From Phenylobacterium koreense (GTDB lineage Bacteria; Pseudomonadota; Alphaproteobacteria; Caulobacterales; Caulobacteraceae): DNA of 64,000 bases. Location: the NCBI RefSeq assembly GCF_040545335.1, contig NZ_JBEPLU010000001.1, forward strand, positions 1,426,001 through 1,490,000, given 5' to 3'. Shown here in pieces: positions 27,881 to 38,083 of this stretch. The notes beneath the pieces are model-generated. The model searched no databases and was not told the origin of the DNA. It worked only from the letters and a program-made list of their open reading frames with translations. Numbering within the stretch: position 1 is the stretch's first letter; each line of letters starts with the position of its first letter. A program made the translations under genes and the position numbers.

Positions 27881-29505
27881 ACCGCCTCATCATCGTTTCC
27901 AACCGCGTCACGACGCCCTCGGGCAAGGGCGAGGAGACCGTCGGCGGGCTGGCCATGGCCCTGGCCGCAGCGCTGCGGGAATATTCCGGCCTGTGGTTCG
28001 GCTGGAGCGGCAAGACCGTGACCGAGTTCAACGGCCACATGAACCTGCAGCGGGTCGAAGGGGTGACCACCGCCACCATCGACCTCGAGGAGGCCGACCT
28101 CAGCGAGTACTACAACGGCTATGCCAACAAGACCCTGTGGCCGCTGTTCCATTATCGCCAGGACCTGACCGCCTATGATCGGTCGTTCGACGAGGGCTAT
28201 CAGCGGGTCAATCGCCGCTTCGCCGAGACCCTGCGGCCGCTGATCGAACCGGACGACCTCGTCTGGATCCACGACTATCACCTGATCCCCCTGGCCTTCG
28301 AACTGCGCAAGCTGGGGGTGAAGAACCGGATCGGCTTCTTCCTCCACATCCCCTGGCCGGCCCACCAGTTGATCACCACCCTGCCCCGCCACAAGGAACT
28401 GGTCGAGGCCCTGTTCGCCTATGACCTTGTCGGCTTCCAGACCCCCGAGTACCAGCAGGCCTTCGAAGAGTACGTGCTCAACGAGGCCGACGGCGTCATC
28501 ACCGCCGATGGCCTGCTGCGCGCCTTCGGTCGGCCGCTGCGGACGGGGGCCTTCCCGATCGGCATCGACGCCAAGGAGTTCGCCGAGCTGGCCAGCAGCC
28601 CGCGGGCCCAGCGGACCTATGACGTCATGGCCGCCCACACGGCCTTCCGGCAGATGATCGTGGGTGTCGACCGGCTGGACTATTCCAAGGGGATGGAGGA
28701 GCGGTTCCTGGGCTTCGAGCGGTTGCTGTCCGATCATCCGGACCTCCGCCGCGAGGTGCTGTTCCTGCAGATCGCGCCGCTGAGCCGCGAGAGCGTCGAG
28801 GCCTATCAGGAGATCCGCGCGCGGTTGGATGCGCTTTCAGGCCGGATCAACGGCGAGTACGCCGACATCGACTGGAACCCGGTCCGCTACGTGAACCGCA
28901 ACTACCGCCGCGACGAGCTGGCGGGGGTTTATCGCGCGGCCAAGGTCGCGCTGGTCACGCCCTCGCGCGACGGGATGAATCTCGTGGCCAAGGAATTCGT
29001 GGCGGCGCAGAACCCGAACGATCCGGGCGTGCTGGTGCTGTCGCGGTTCGCCGGCGCCGCGAACCAGCTTCACGAGGCCCTGATCGTCAACCCAAACAGC
29101 CCCGAAGAGATCGCCGAGGCCCTCAACCGGGCGCTCTCGATGCCGCTTGCGGAGCGAATCGAGCGTTGGCGCGCTCTTTTCGACAACGTCCAGCGCGAAG
29201 ACGTCACCGCCTGGCGGGACGCCTTCGTGAACGCGCTCGCCGCAACCCGCAGCGGCGATCACGCGCGCAGCGCCGAGGGACCCTTCTATGGCGAACAAGC
29301 TCGCCCGCTACCAGTCGATGCGCGACTTCAGCAAAACGGCGGAGCCGAGCGGCCGGGCCAGGGTGAAGCCGGCCCAACACCTGCGCTACGTGATCCAGAA
29401 GCATGCGGCGACGAGGCTGCACTACGACTTCCGCCTGGAGCTGGACGGGGTCTTCAAGTCCTGGGCCGTGACCAAGGGACCATCCCTAGACCCCCACGAG
29501 CGTAG
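27877..29505 (+). CDS. otsA: Trehalose-6-phosphate synthase with unusual C-terminal tail
   Basis: A GT20 enzyme making trehalose-6-phosphate from UDP-glucose and glucose-6-phosphate. [78 protein letters not shown] and [12 protein letters not shown] are conserved. Homology ends near [11 protein letters not shown] (about residue 455), where OtsA proteins normally stop. Here the frame continues for some 80 residues of low-complexity sequence that overlaps ligD by 218 nt in another frame. The tail is either a lost stop codon or a sequencing slip. It overlaps otsB (ATGA). Confidence 0.93.
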   Translation: MNRLIIVSNRVTTPSGKGEETVGGLAMALAAALREYSGLWFGWSGKTVTEFNGHMNLQRVEGVTTATIDLEEADLSEYYNGYANKTLWPLFHYRQDLTAYDRSFDEGYQRVNRRFAETLRPLIEPDDLVWIHDYHLIPLAFELRKLGVKNRIGFFLHIPWPAHQLITTLPRHKELVEALFAYDLVGFQTPEYQQAFEEYVLNEADGVITADGLLRAFGRPLRTGAFPIGIDAKEFAELASSPRAQRTYDVMAAHTAFRQMIVGVDRLDYSKGMEERFLGFERLLSDHPDLRREVLFLQIAPLSRESVEAYQEIRARLDALSGRINGEYADIDWNPVRYVNRNYRRDELAGVYRAAKVALVTPSRDGMNLVAKEFVAAQNPNDPGVLVLSRFAGAANQLHEALIVNPNSPEEIAEALNRALSMPLAERIERWRALFDNVQREDVTAWRDAFVNALAATRSGDHARSAEGPFYGEQARPLPVDARLQQNGGAERPGQGEAGPTPALRDPEACGDEAALRLPPGAGRGLQVLGRDQGTIPRPPRA

Positions 29506-31855
29506 GCTGGCCGTCGAGGTCGAGGACCACCCGCTGGACTACGGCGACTTCGAAGGCGTCATTCCCAAGGGCCAGTATGGCGGCGGTTCGGTCATGCTGT
29601 GGGATCGGGGCTATTGGGCGCCCGAGCCGGGAACCGACGCCCACGACGGACTCGCCAAGGGCGACCTGAAGATCGTGCTCCAGGGCGAGCGACTGCACGG
29701 CGGCTTCGTGCTGGTTCGGATGAAGCGCGACCGGGACGGCGGCGCCCGCAACAACTGGCTGCTCATCAAGCACCGAGACGAGTTCGCTCGTGACGAGGAC
29801 GACGACGCCCTGTTGAAGGAAAATGCGTCATCCGTCGCGTCCGGCCGCTCGATGGAGGACATCGCCGCCGGCAAGGGCAAGGCGCCCACCCCGTTCATGA
29901 CCGCCAGCCAGCGCAAGGCCGACAGCGTCTGGCAGTCCCGGCCCCGCGATGCGGCCCCCGCGGGCGTCGCCGCCGCCATGCCCGATTTCATCGAGCCGCA
30001 GCTCTGCAAGTCCGTGACGCGTCCGCCACCCGGCGGCGGCTGGGCGCACGAAGTGAAGTTCGACGGCTATCGGCTGCAGATCCGGGTGAAAGACGGCAAG
30101 GCCATAATCCGTACGCGGAAGGGCCTCGACTGGACGAAGAAGTTCGCCGCCATCGGTAAGGCGGCGGAGGGGATGCCCGACTGCATCCTCGATGGCGAGG
30201 CGGTCGCCCTGGATGCGGACGGACAGCCGAACTTCCCCGCACTCCAAGCCGCGCTGTCGGGCGGACGCAGCGAGGACCTGATCTATTTCGCCTTCGACCT
30301 GCTTTTCCTCGATGGACGCGACCTCCGCGGCCTGCCCCTGAAGGAGCGCAAGGCGAAGCTGCAGGCGCTGCTGGGAGCGGACGAACCGCGCCTGCGCTAT
30401 GTCGAGCATTTCGAAACCTCGGGCGATGCGGTCTGGCAATCGGCCTGCCGGCTGGAGCTGGAAGGCATCGTCTCCAAGAGGCTGGACGCGCCGTATCGCT
30501 CCGGCCGGGGCGAGGCCTGGATGAAGGCCAAGTGCCGCGGCGGCCATGAGGTGGTGATCGGCGGCTGGACCGGCGAGAAGGGGCGGATGCGTTCGCTACT
30601 GGTCGGCGTCTATCGCGATGAGGGGCTGGTTTATGTCGGCCGCGTCGGCACCGGCTTCGGCAGCGAGGTCGTCCGCAAGCTGCTGCCGAAGCTGGAAGCG
30701 GTAAAGGCGACCAAGAACCCGTTCACCGGTCCCAACGCCCCTCGCAAGGTGGGCGACATTACCTGGGCCAAGCCTGAACTCGTGGCCGAGATCGAGTTCG
30801 CGGGATTCACCGGCGACGGCAATGTTCGCCAGGCCTCCTTCAAGGGGCTGCGCGAGGACAAGCCGGCCAAGGACGTCGAAGCGGAGGAACCCATGCCCGC
30901 GGAAAAGGCCGAACTCACCGAGCCGACGCCCAAGCCGGCCGCGTCCCGGCGCAAGGGACAGGCCGTGGTCATGGGCGTGACCATCTCCAATCCGGACAAG
31001 CCGCTCTGGCCCAACTCGGCCGACAGCGACGAGCCGGTCACCAAGCTCGAGCTGGCGCAATACATGGAGGCCGTAGCCGACTGGATGATGCCGCACATCG
31101 AGGGCCGGCCTTGCTCCATCGTGCGCACGCCCGACGGGATCGACGGCGAGCGGTTCTTTCAGCGGCACGCCGGCGCCGGAGCCTCCGACCTCATCTCCCA
31201 GGTCGAGGTGTTCGGCGACCACAAGCCCTACATCCAGGTCGACCGGCCCGAGGCCCTGGCCGCCTTGGCCCAGAGCGGCGCCAGCGAATACCACCCCTGG
31301 AACTGCCGGGCCCACGAACCGGAGACGCCCGGCCGCCTGATCTTCGACCTCGACCCGGCGCCGGACGTCACCTTCGATGACGTGATCGCAGCGGCCCGCG
31401 ACGTGCGCGACCATCTGGAGGCGGTCGGCCTCATCGCGTTCTGCAAGACCACCGGTGGCAAGGGCCTCCACGTCGTCACCCCGCTCGCCCCGCCGACGGG
31501 CGAACTCGACTGGCCGACGGCCAAGGCTTTCGCGAAGACATTGTGCGAGCGCATGGCCAAGGACGAGCCCGAACGCTTCGTCGTCAACATGTCCAAGGCC
31601 AAGCGCGGCGGGCGCATTTTCCTGGACTATCTGCGCAACGACCGACTTTCGACGGCGGTGGCGCCGCTCTCGCCCCGCGCCCGGGATGGAGCCACGGTGT
31701 CCTTCCCGCTCAACTGGACCCAGGTGCGAGCAGGCCTCGATCCGCGGCGCTACACCATCCGCACGACCCCCGCCCTGCTCACCAAGACCAGCGCGTGGGC
31801 CGACTATTTCGAGAGCGAGCGGTCACTGGAGACCGCGATCAAGCGTCTGGGCTGA
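29288..31855 (+). CDS. ligD: Multifunctional NHEJ DNA ligase D (PE-Lig-Pol)
   Basis: An 855-residue bacterial end-joining enzyme. Residues about 30-190 are the 3'-phosphoesterase ([33 protein letters not shown]). The ATP-dependent ligase follows, with the catalytic Lys in EVKFDGYRLQ at residue 257 and EGIVSKRLDAPYRSGR. The primase-polymerase spans about 560-855 (VTISNPDKPLWP, WNCRAHEPETPGRLIFDLDP, KTTGGKGLHVV). The domain order is that of Pseudomonas-type LigD. GAGGGA precedes the ATG. Ku is encoded about 0.5 kb downstream on the opposite strand, completing a two-protein NHEJ system. Confidence 0.96.
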   Translation: MANKLARYQSMRDFSKTAEPSGRARVKPAQHLRYVIQKHAATRLHYDFRLELDGVFKSWAVTKGPSLDPHERRLAVEVEDHPLDYGDFEGVIPKGQYGGGSVMLWDRGYWAPEPGTDAHDGLAKGDLKIVLQGERLHGGFVLVRMKRDRDGGARNNWLLIKHRDEFARDEDDDALLKENASSVASGRSMEDIAAGKGKAPTPFMTASQRKADSVWQSRPRDAAPAGVAAAMPDFIEPQLCKSVTRPPPGGGWAHEVKFDGYRLQIRVKDGKAIIRTRKGLDWTKKFAAIGKAAEGMPDCILDGEAVALDADGQPNFPALQAALSGGRSEDLIYFAFDLLFLDGRDLRGLPLKERKAKLQALLGADEPRLRYVEHFETSGDAVWQSACRLELEGIVSKRLDAPYRSGRGEAWMKAKCRGGHEVVIGGWTGEKGRMRSLLVGVYRDEGLVYVGRVGTGFGSEVVRKLLPKLEAVKATKNPFTGPNAPRKVGDITWAKPELVAEIEFAGFTGDGNVRQASFKGLREDKPAKDVEAEEPMPAEKAELTEPTPKPAASRRKGQAVVMGVTISNPDKPLWPNSADSDEPVTKLELAQYMEAVADWMMPHIEGRPCSIVRTPDGIDGERFFQRHAGAGASDLISQVEVFGDHKPYIQVDRPEALAALAQSGASEYHPWNCRAHEPETPGRLIFDLDPAPDVTFDDVIAAARDVRDHLEAVGLIAFCKTTGGKGLHVVTPLAPPTGELDWPTAKAFAKTLCERMAKDEPERFVVNMSKAKRGGRIFLDYLRNDRLSTAVAPLSPRARDGATVSFPLNWTQVRAGLDPRRYTIRTTPALLTKTSAWADYFESERSLETAIKRLG

Positions 31856-31970
31856 AACATCGCGCCTTAGCTTCGCCGTGAACATGAACGACAGCCAACC
31901 CGAACGGTTCAGCTAGGGCTCAAGCTCACCGGCGTAGGGTCTGGCTGTGTTTGAGTTTTTGAGGACCGAC

Positions 31971-32378
31971 ATGAAAAAAATCCTGTCCGCCGCCGTCGCC
32001 CTGTCGATTCTGGCGAGCGCCGGCGTCGCTTCCGCCCAGCCCTACCACAACAACGATCGAGCCAAGGCCGAGCGCCAGTACGATCGCCGGGTGGACAAGG
32101 CCGAGCGCCAATACAACAAGGACGTCCGCAAGGCCGAGCGCAAGTACCGCGCCGCGGCCTACAAGAAACCGCCGGGCTACCAGTATCGCTACTGGAACCG
32201 GGGCGACCGCCTGCCGCCGGCCTATCGCGCCGAGCGCTATCGGATCACCAACTACCGGACCTATCACCTGCCGCCCCCGCCCCGCGGCTACTACTACACC
32301 CGTGTCGACAACGACGTGGTGCTGACCGCGGCGGCCACAGGCATCATCACCTCGGTGATCGTGGGCCTGTTCCAGTAA
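31971..32378 (+). CDS. RcnB-like periplasmic protein
   Basis: A 135-residue secreted protein. The signal peptide is MKKILSAAVALSILASAGVASAQ. The mature chain begins with a charged heptad-like region rich in KAERQYDRR repeats, followed by a Tyr/Arg-rich segment (YRYWNRGDRLPPAYR, YHLPPPPRGYYYTRVDNDVVL) typical of RcnB family proteins linked to nickel/cobalt homeostasis, and a C-terminal hydrophobic stretch (TAAATGIITSVIVGLF). GAGGACCGAC precedes the start. Nothing in its sequence ties it to the flanking NHEJ genes. Confidence 0.8.
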   Translation: MKKILSAAVALSILASAGVASAQPYHNNDRAKAERQYDRRVDKAERQYNKDVRKAERKYRAAAYKKPPGYQYRYWNRGDRLPPAYRAERYRITNYRTYHLPPPPRGYYYTRVDNDVVLTAAATGIITSVIVGLFQ

Positions 32379-32381
32379 CGA

Positions 32382-33248
32382 TCAGGACGCCCGCTTTCGA
32401 GCGGGCGTCTTCCGCGCCGCGCTCTTCTTGGCGGGCGCGCGACGTTCTGCGGGGCGGCGCTTGCCCGCCCCGCCGCTCTCGCCCAGGCTGCGGCGCAGGG
32501 CTTCCATGAGGTCGATGACCTCCGCTTCCTTTGGCTCGGGGGCGGCCACGGTTCGTCCGTGGTGAGCCTCCTTCTCTGCGATCAGCTTGCGCAGAGCATC
32601 CTCGTAGCGGTCGTTGAACTCGCTCGGATCGAACGGGCCTTCGAGCTGCTCGATGATCTTCTCGGCGATGGCGACCATCTTGGGGTCGGCCTTGGTGTCG
32701 GGTATCCGGTCGAAGTACTCCGCCGGGTCGCGGACTTCCCTGTTGTTACGCAGGGTGTAGGCGAGGATTCCCATGTCCCGCGGCTCCAGCGCCATCAGCC
32801 GTTCGCGCTGGTGCATCACCACCCTGGCCAGGGCCAGCTTCCCAGCTCCCTCCATCGCCTCGCGGATGACGCCGAACGCCTCGGCCGCCAGCTCGCCGTC
32901 GGGGGTGAGGAAATAGGGATCGTTCCAATAGAGCCGGTCGATCTCGTCGGCGTCCACAAACCGCTCGATGTCGATGGTGCGCGTGGTTTCCAGGCGGACG
33001 TTCCTGATCTCGTCGTCGGTGACGACGACGTACCGCCCCTTCTCGATCTCGTAGCCCTTGACGATGTCGGCGCGATCCACGGGTCCGGTCTCCGGGTCCG
33101 TCGGGATCATCCGGATGCGGTTGTGGGTCTGCTTGTGCAGCATGTTGAACGAGACATCGGCGCTACGCGCAGTCGCGGTGTAAAGCGCCACCGGGCAGCT
33201 CACCAGCGACAGGCGCAGATAGCCCTGCCATGTGGGACGCGCGGCCAT
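32382..33248 (-). CDS. ku: Ku DNA end-binding protein
   Basis: A 288-residue bacterial Ku, which forms a ring on DNA ends and recruits LigD. The core starts MAARPTWQGYLRLSLVSCPV and includes KQTHNRIRMIPTDPETG, VKGYEIEKGRYVVVTDDE, the central YWNDPYFLTPDG region and PSEFNDRYEDALRKLI. The C-terminus is Lys/Arg/Ala-rich (KRRPAERRAPAKKSAARK), as in many bacterial Ku tails. The ATG at 33248 is chosen by homology and GGGAG upstream. It converges on the RcnB-like gene. Confidence 0.95.
   Translation of the reverse strand: MAARPTWQGYLRLSLVSCPVALYTATARSADVSFNMLHKQTHNRIRMIPTDPETGPVDRADIVKGYEIEKGRYVVVTDDEIRNVRLETTRTIDIERFVDADEIDRLYWNDPYFLTPDGELAAEAFGVIREAMEGAGKLALARVVMHQRERLMALEPRDMGILAYTLRNNREVRDPAEYFDRIPDTKADPKMVAIAEKIIEQLEGPFDPSEFNDRYEDALRKLIAEKEAHHGRTVAAPEPKEAEVIDLMEALRRSLGESGGAGKRRPAERRAPAKKSAARKTPARKRAS
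32386..32409. terminator. Hairpin terminator inside the 3' end of ku
   Basis: GACGCCCGCT-TTCG-AGCGGGCGTC is a perfect 10-bp stem with a UUCG tetraloop, followed by TTCC. It starts 7 nt after the RcnB-like stop and lies within the last codons of ku. It can end transcription of the RcnB-like gene; the U-tract is short. Confidence 0.6.
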
Positions 33249-33300
33249 CGGTTCAGACTCCCCTGCAGAGGCCAGAGTCCTCAAACGCCGCCGCGGGCGT

Positions 33301-34809
33301 TCAGTTCGCGTCCAAGGCAAGGCTTGGCAGGGCGGCGGCCTGCTGGGCGTCGAGCTGCGGCTTGCGGAAATTCGTCCGGACCGCATTCTGCGCGCCGAAC
33401 TCGGCGAGCTCGTCCTTCGCCGGATCATAGGCGGGCCATGCCGCGTCGCAGGTCGGCGCGCCGGTCTTGGCGAAGGCGACCCAGCACCCGTGCATCAGCC
33501 TGGCCATGGCCCGGTCGTCATCTGCGACGGCGCTTTCGGGCGTGCGGCGGCCCCAATATTCGAAGACGTACTGGATCTCCGCAGCATGAGCGGCCGTGGT
33601 GATGCCGAATGGCCTAAAGCGCGAGCCTACATAGGAGAAATGATAGAGCCAGGCCGGCGCGCCATCGGCGGCCTGGCCTGCGTACCAGCGAGCCGGAGCG
33701 ACCATGAAGCGGTCGCCGAAGGCCGCGCGGACGACGGCCTCGTCGCCCTTGGCCGCCTCTGCCTCGTAAGGAGCCCGGTTCGGGGCGAAGTTCGCCACCA
33801 TGCGGGCCGGGTCGTCGAGCTTGCGGCCGAGCAGCGAGTCCTCGCCCGAATTGGCCCCGATGATCAGCGGCACATCGATCTCATGGCCCGAGGCGAAGGC
33901 CTGGGCCGGGGTGCGGGTCATCAGCTTGCCGTCGACGAAAGGGCCATATTCGCCGGTCAAAGTCTCCGCGATCAGCCGATCGGCCGGGACCGCGCGCAGG
34001 CCCGCCAGCGTCGGCTGGTCGCCGAGGCCGAGCCTGGTCGCGGCGGCCTGGCCCTCGGCCTCCTTGGCGGCCAGGGTCTTAGGCGGCGACCATCCGCCGC
34101 CCGACTGCACCGCCGCCCGTTGGAAGAGGCCTTTGGCCTTGGGCGCGGCAAGGATCGCCAGGGTGCTGGAGCCGCCGGCGCTCTCGCCAAACAGGGTGAC
34201 GTTCGCAGGATCGCCCCCGAAGGCGGCGATGTTGCGCTGGACCCATTCCAGGGCCGCGATCTGGTCCATCAGGCCATAGTTGCCGACCGGCGCCTTGCCG
34301 GCGGCCTTGGTGATGGCGGGATGGGCGAAGTAGCCCAGCGGGCCCAGGCGGTAGTTGATCGCCACTAGGATGACCCCGTCGCGGGCGAAGTTCTGGCCGT
34401 CATAGACCCAGCCAGCCCCCGTTCGATGGGAGCCGCCATGGATCCAGACCATGACCGGCGCCTTCTTCGCCCCCTTGGGTGCGAAGACGTTGAGCTGCAG
34501 GCAGTCCTCGCTGACCGGACCGTTGGCGCTGCCCTCGTTGGGCGAGCCGTCCTCGTTCATCTTCTGCGGGCAGGAGGGGCCGTTGGTGGTGGCGTCACGC
34601 TCGCTGCTCCAGGCCAGCGGCCGCTTGGGCGGCGCCCAGCGCAGGTCGCCCACCGGCGGGGCGGCGTAGGGGACGTTGCGGAAGATGTCCGCCCGCTCGG
34701 TCGAGGCGCCGGCCAGCACGCCGCTTTCCACCTTGACCTTGGGCGCCTGCGCATGGGCGGCGCTCGCGATGGCGGCGGCTCCGAAGACGATCGTACCTAG
34801 ACGCAGCAT
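33301..34809 (-). CDS. Secreted type-B carboxylesterase
   Basis: A 502-residue alpha/beta hydrolase of the carboxylesterase B family. The signal peptide is MLRLGTIVFGAAAIASAAHAQ. FRNVPYAAPPVGDLRW, SEDCLQLNVFAP, VMVWIHGGSHRTGAG (oxyanion hole) and the nucleophile elbow VTLFGESAGGSST are conserved. It hydrolyses esters in the periplasm or outside the cell. It is a single gene 52 nt before ku on the same strand; no functional tie to NHEJ is evident. Confidence 0.92.
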   Translation of the reverse strand: MLRLGTIVFGAAAIASAAHAQAPKVKVESGVLAGASTERADIFRNVPYAAPPVGDLRWAPPKRPLAWSSERDATTNGPSCPQKMNEDGSPNEGSANGPVSEDCLQLNVFAPKGAKKAPVMVWIHGGSHRTGAGWVYDGQNFARDGVILVAINYRLGPLGYFAHPAITKAAGKAPVGNYGLMDQIAALEWVQRNIAAFGGDPANVTLFGESAGGSSTLAILAAPKAKGLFQRAAVQSGGGWSPPKTLAAKEAEGQAAATRLGLGDQPTLAGLRAVPADRLIAETLTGEYGPFVDGKLMTRTPAQAFASGHEIDVPLIIGANSGEDSLLGRKLDDPARMVANFAPNRAPYEAEAAKGDEAVVRAAFGDRFMVAPARWYAGQAADGAPAWLYHFSYVGSRFRPFGITTAAHAAEIQYVFEYWGRRTPESAVADDDRAMARLMHGCWVAFAKTGAPTCDAAWPAYDPAKDELAEFGAQNAVRTNFRKPQLDAQQAAALPSLALDAN

Positions 34810-34867
34810 TGGCCTTCCCCCTTAGCGGCGGGGGAGGATTTAGCGGCCTTGGCCGGCGGTCAAGATA

Positions 34868-37800
34868 TCAGTGGAAATCCCGGCTACGGATCAGGCGGCC
34901 GGTCACGCGGTTGCGGATCTGTGGCGCGACGCCATCGGGCTCCTCCTTCATCTCGGCCAGGCGGTGGGAGAGGTCGGTGAAGCGGCGGGCGACCACGTGG
35001 ACCACATTGCTTTCGCTCTGGATCTGACCGTGGACCACCAGGAAGGACGAGGTCATGACCAGCCGGCGGTTGGCCTCGAAGGCGTCCTTCCAGACCACGA
35101 TGTTGGCGACGCCGGTCTCGTCCTCCAGGGTGAGGAAGGTCACACCCTTGGCGGTGCCGGGGCGCTGGCGCACCAGCACCAGACCGCCGACCGAGACCAG
35201 CTTGCGGTCAGGCAGCTTCGCCAGGTCCCTGGCCTTCACCGCACCCAGGCTGTCCAGGCTTTCGCGGAAGAAGCCACAAGGGTGGGCGCGCAGGGACAGG
35301 CTGGTGGTCCGGTAGTCCTCGGTAACCTCCTGGGGCAGGCTCATCAGGGGCAGCTCCACCTGGCGTTCCTTCACCCCCATGGCCGCCAGCAACGGGGCGT
35401 TCTTCAGGCTGCCGGCCTCGTCGGCGAGGCCCTTCACCGCCCAGAGGGCCTGGCGCCGGGTGAGCCCCAGCGAGGTGAAGGCGTCGGCCTCGGCCAGCAG
35501 CTCCAGAGACCGGCGGGTGAGGCCCGCCTGGACGGCGAAGTCCTCGATCGAGCGGACGCCGGCCTCACGCGCGGCGACCAGCCGCTTGGCCTCCTCCTCG
35601 CCGAACCCCTTGATCTGGCGCAGGCCCAGCCGCACCGCCCGCAGATCTCCTGGCTTGGTCGCCGGCTCCAAAGTGCAGTCCCAATCGCTGGCCAGCACGT
35701 CCGGCCCGCGCACCTCCACACCATGCTCGCGGGCGTCCCGCACCAGTTGGGCCGGCTGGTAGAAGCCCATGGGCTGACTGTTCAGCAGCGAGGCCAGGAA
35801 GGCGTCCGGCCAATGCCGTTTCACCCAGGCAGAGGCGTAGACCAGCAAGGCGAAGCTGATGGCGTGGCTTTCAGGGAAGCCATAGGAGCCGAAGCCCTCG
35901 ATCTGCTTGAAGCAGCGCTCGGCGAACTCCCGCTCGTAGCCGCGATTGGCCATGCCGTCGATGAACCGCGCCCTGAAGTCACTGACATTGCCGAGGTTCT
36001 TGAAAGTCGCCATCGACCGCCGCAGCCGGTTGGCGTCGGCGTCGCTGAAGTCGGCCGCGGTGATCGCCAAGCGCATGGCCTGCTCCTGGAATAGCGGCAC
36101 GCCGAGGGTCTTCTGGAGGATGTCTCTCAGCTCATTCGGGTCGTGCGGCGGCTTGGGCTTTGGATAGTCGATCCGATCCTTACCTTCCCGTCGGCGCAGA
36201 TAGGGATGGACCATGTCACCCTGGATCGGGCCTGGCCGCACGATGGCGACCTCGATCACCAGGTCATAGAACTCCCTGGGCTTCAGCCGCGGCAGCATCG
36301 ACATCTGCGCCCGGCTCTCGACCTGGAACACCCCGATGGAGTCCGCGCGCGAGAGCATCTTGTAGACCTCCGCATCCTCCTGCGGCAGGTCGGCGATATC
36401 GATGACCTTCTTCCCGAGAGCGCTCTCCGGGATCATGTCGAAGCTCTTCTTCAGGGCGGTCAGCATGCCGAGCGCCAGGACGTCGACCTTCATCAGACCC
36501 AGCGCGTCGATGTCGTCCTTGTCCCATTCGATGAAGGTCCGGTCCTTCATGGCGGCGTTGCCGATAGGTACGGTCTCGTCCAGCCGGCGCTTGGTGAGCA
36601 CATAGCCGCCCACATGCTGGGAAAGGTGGCGCGGGAACCTCAGGAGCTGGGTCGCCAGGGTGACGGCACGGCGAATCTCGGGATTGGCCGGATCGAGGCC
36701 CGCTTGACGGATGTGGTCGTCGGGAACTCCGTCGCCCCAGCTTCCCCAGACGGTGTTGGCCAAGGCCGCGGTGATGTCCTCGGTCAGGCCCAGGGCCTTG
36801 CCGACCTGGCGGATCGCCATCCGCGGACGGTAATGGATGACGGTGGCGACGATCGCCGCCCGATGCCGGCCATATCGCCTATAGACGTACTGCATCACCT
36901 CCTCTCGGCGGGCGTGCTCGAAGTCGACGTCAATGTCCGGAGGCTCGCCGCGTTCGTCGGAGATGAAGCGCGAGAACAGCAGGTCCTGGCCCTTCTTGGT
37001 CGGATCCACCGCAGTGATGTGCAGGCAGAAGCAGACGACGGAATTGGCCGCCGACCCGCGTCCCTGGCAGAGGATGCCTAGCCGCCGCGCTTCGACCACC
37101 ACATCGTGGACGGTGAGGAAATAGTTTGGATATTTCAGCTTCTTGATGAGCTTCAGCTCCATCCGGAGCAGGTTTTTCACCTTATCCGGCACACCATCGG
37201 GATAGCGCTTTTTGGCGCCGTCCCAGGCGAGCTTGCTCAGATGCTGGATCGCCGTCTTGCCGGGGGGCACCGGCTCGTCCGGATACTCGTAGCGAAGCTG
37301 GGAGAGGTCGAACTTCACCCGCTCGGCGATCTCGACCGTACGTTCGACGGCGCCGGGAAAGCGGGCGAAAAGGCGCGCCATCTCGGCCGGCGACTTCAGG
37401 TGCCGCTCGGCGTTGGCCTCCAGCCGCAGGCCCGCTTCGTGGATGGTGCAGGTCTCGCGGATGCAGGTCATCACGTCCTGCAGGTTCCGTCGTTCCGGGG
37501 CGTGATAGAGGACGTCGTTGGTGGCGACCATCCGCGCGCCGGAGCGCTCGGCCAGCGCCGCCAGCCTGGACAGCCGGTGCAGGTCCCGCGGGCCGTAGCC
37601 GCGGGCCGCCGCCAGCCAGACGTCGCCGCGCAGCTCGCCGGCGATGCGCATAAGGTCCGCCTCGAAGCGCTCGTCCAGATGGCTCGGCGGAACTACCAGG
37701 ACGAGCTGCCCCTGGGCGTGGTCCAGGAAATCGGCCCAGCGAAGCTCGCACTCGCCCTTCTCGGCCCGAAGCTGGCCGATGGTCAGCAGCCGGGTCAGGC

Positions 37801-38083
37801 GGCCATAGGCTTCCCGATCGGAGGGGTAACAGAGCAGCGAGGGTGATCCATCGGCGAAGTCCAGCCGGCAGCCGGTCAGGGCGCGGACCTCCGGCCCGTT
37901 GTTCTCCTTGAGGAAATTGACCTGCGACCAGGCCCGCACTACCCCTGCCAGGGAGTTGCGGTCGCAGATGCCGATCGCCTCCATGCCTAGGAGCCCCGCC
38001 CCGCTGACCAGTTCGTCGGGATGCGAGGCCCCGCGCAGGAAGGAGAAGTTGGTGGTGGCCTGGAGCTCGGCGTAGCGGGTCAT
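34868..38083 (-). CDS. dnaE2: Error-prone DNA polymerase III alpha (DnaE2/ImuC)
   Basis: A 1071-residue C-family polymerase for SOS mutagenesis and translesion synthesis. The PHP domain starts [56 protein letters not shown] (catalytic acidic residues) and [26 protein letters not shown] mark the polymerase core; an OB domain ([22 protein letters not shown]) is near the C-terminus. Its ATG overlaps the imuB stop by four bases, so it is the third gene of imuA-imuB-dnaE2. Confidence 0.96.
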   Translation of the reverse strand: MTRYAELQATTNFSFLRGASHPDELVSGAGLLGMEAIGICDRNSLAGVVRAWSQVNFLKENNGPEVRALTGCRLDFADGSPSLLCYPSDREAYGRLTRLLTIGQLRAEKGECELRWADFLDHAQGQLVLVVPPSHLDERFEADLMRIAGELRGDVWLAAARGYGPRDLHRLSRLAALAERSGARMVATNDVLYHAPERRNLQDVMTCIRETCTIHEAGLRLEANAERHLKSPAEMARLFARFPGAVERTVEIAERVKFDLSQLRYEYPDEPVPPGKTAIQHLSKLAWDGAKKRYPDGVPDKVKNLLRMELKLIKKLKYPNYFLTVHDVVVEARRLGILCQGRGSAANSVVCFCLHITAVDPTKKGQDLLFSRFISDERGEPPDIDVDFEHARREEVMQYVYRRYGRHRAAIVATVIHYRPRMAIRQVGKALGLTEDITAALANTVWGSWGDGVPDDHIRQAGLDPANPEIRRAVTLATQLLRFPRHLSQHVGGYVLTKRRLDETVPIGNAAMKDRTFIEWDKDDIDALGLMKVDVLALGMLTALKKSFDMIPESALGKKVIDIADLPQEDAEVYKMLSRADSIGVFQVESRAQMSMLPRLKPREFYDLVIEVAIVRPGPIQGDMVHPYLRRREGKDRIDYPKPKPPHDPNELRDILQKTLGVPLFQEQAMRLAITAADFSDADANRLRRSMATFKNLGNVSDFRARFIDGMANRGYEREFAERCFKQIEGFGSYGFPESHAISFALLVYASAWVKRHWPDAFLASLLNSQPMGFYQPAQLVRDAREHGVEVRGPDVLASDWDCTLEPATKPGDLRAVRLGLRQIKGFGEEEAKRLVAAREAGVRSIEDFAVQAGLTRRSLELLAEADAFTSLGLTRRQALWAVKGLADEAGSLKNAPLLAAMGVKERQVELPLMSLPQEVTEDYRTTSLSLRAHPCGFFRESLDSLGAVKARDLAKLPDRKLVSVGGLVLVRQRPGTAKGVTFLTLEDETGVANIVVWKDAFEANRRLVMTSSFLVVHGQIQSESNVVHVVARRFTDLSHRLAEMKEEPDGVAPQIRNRVTGRLIRSRDFH

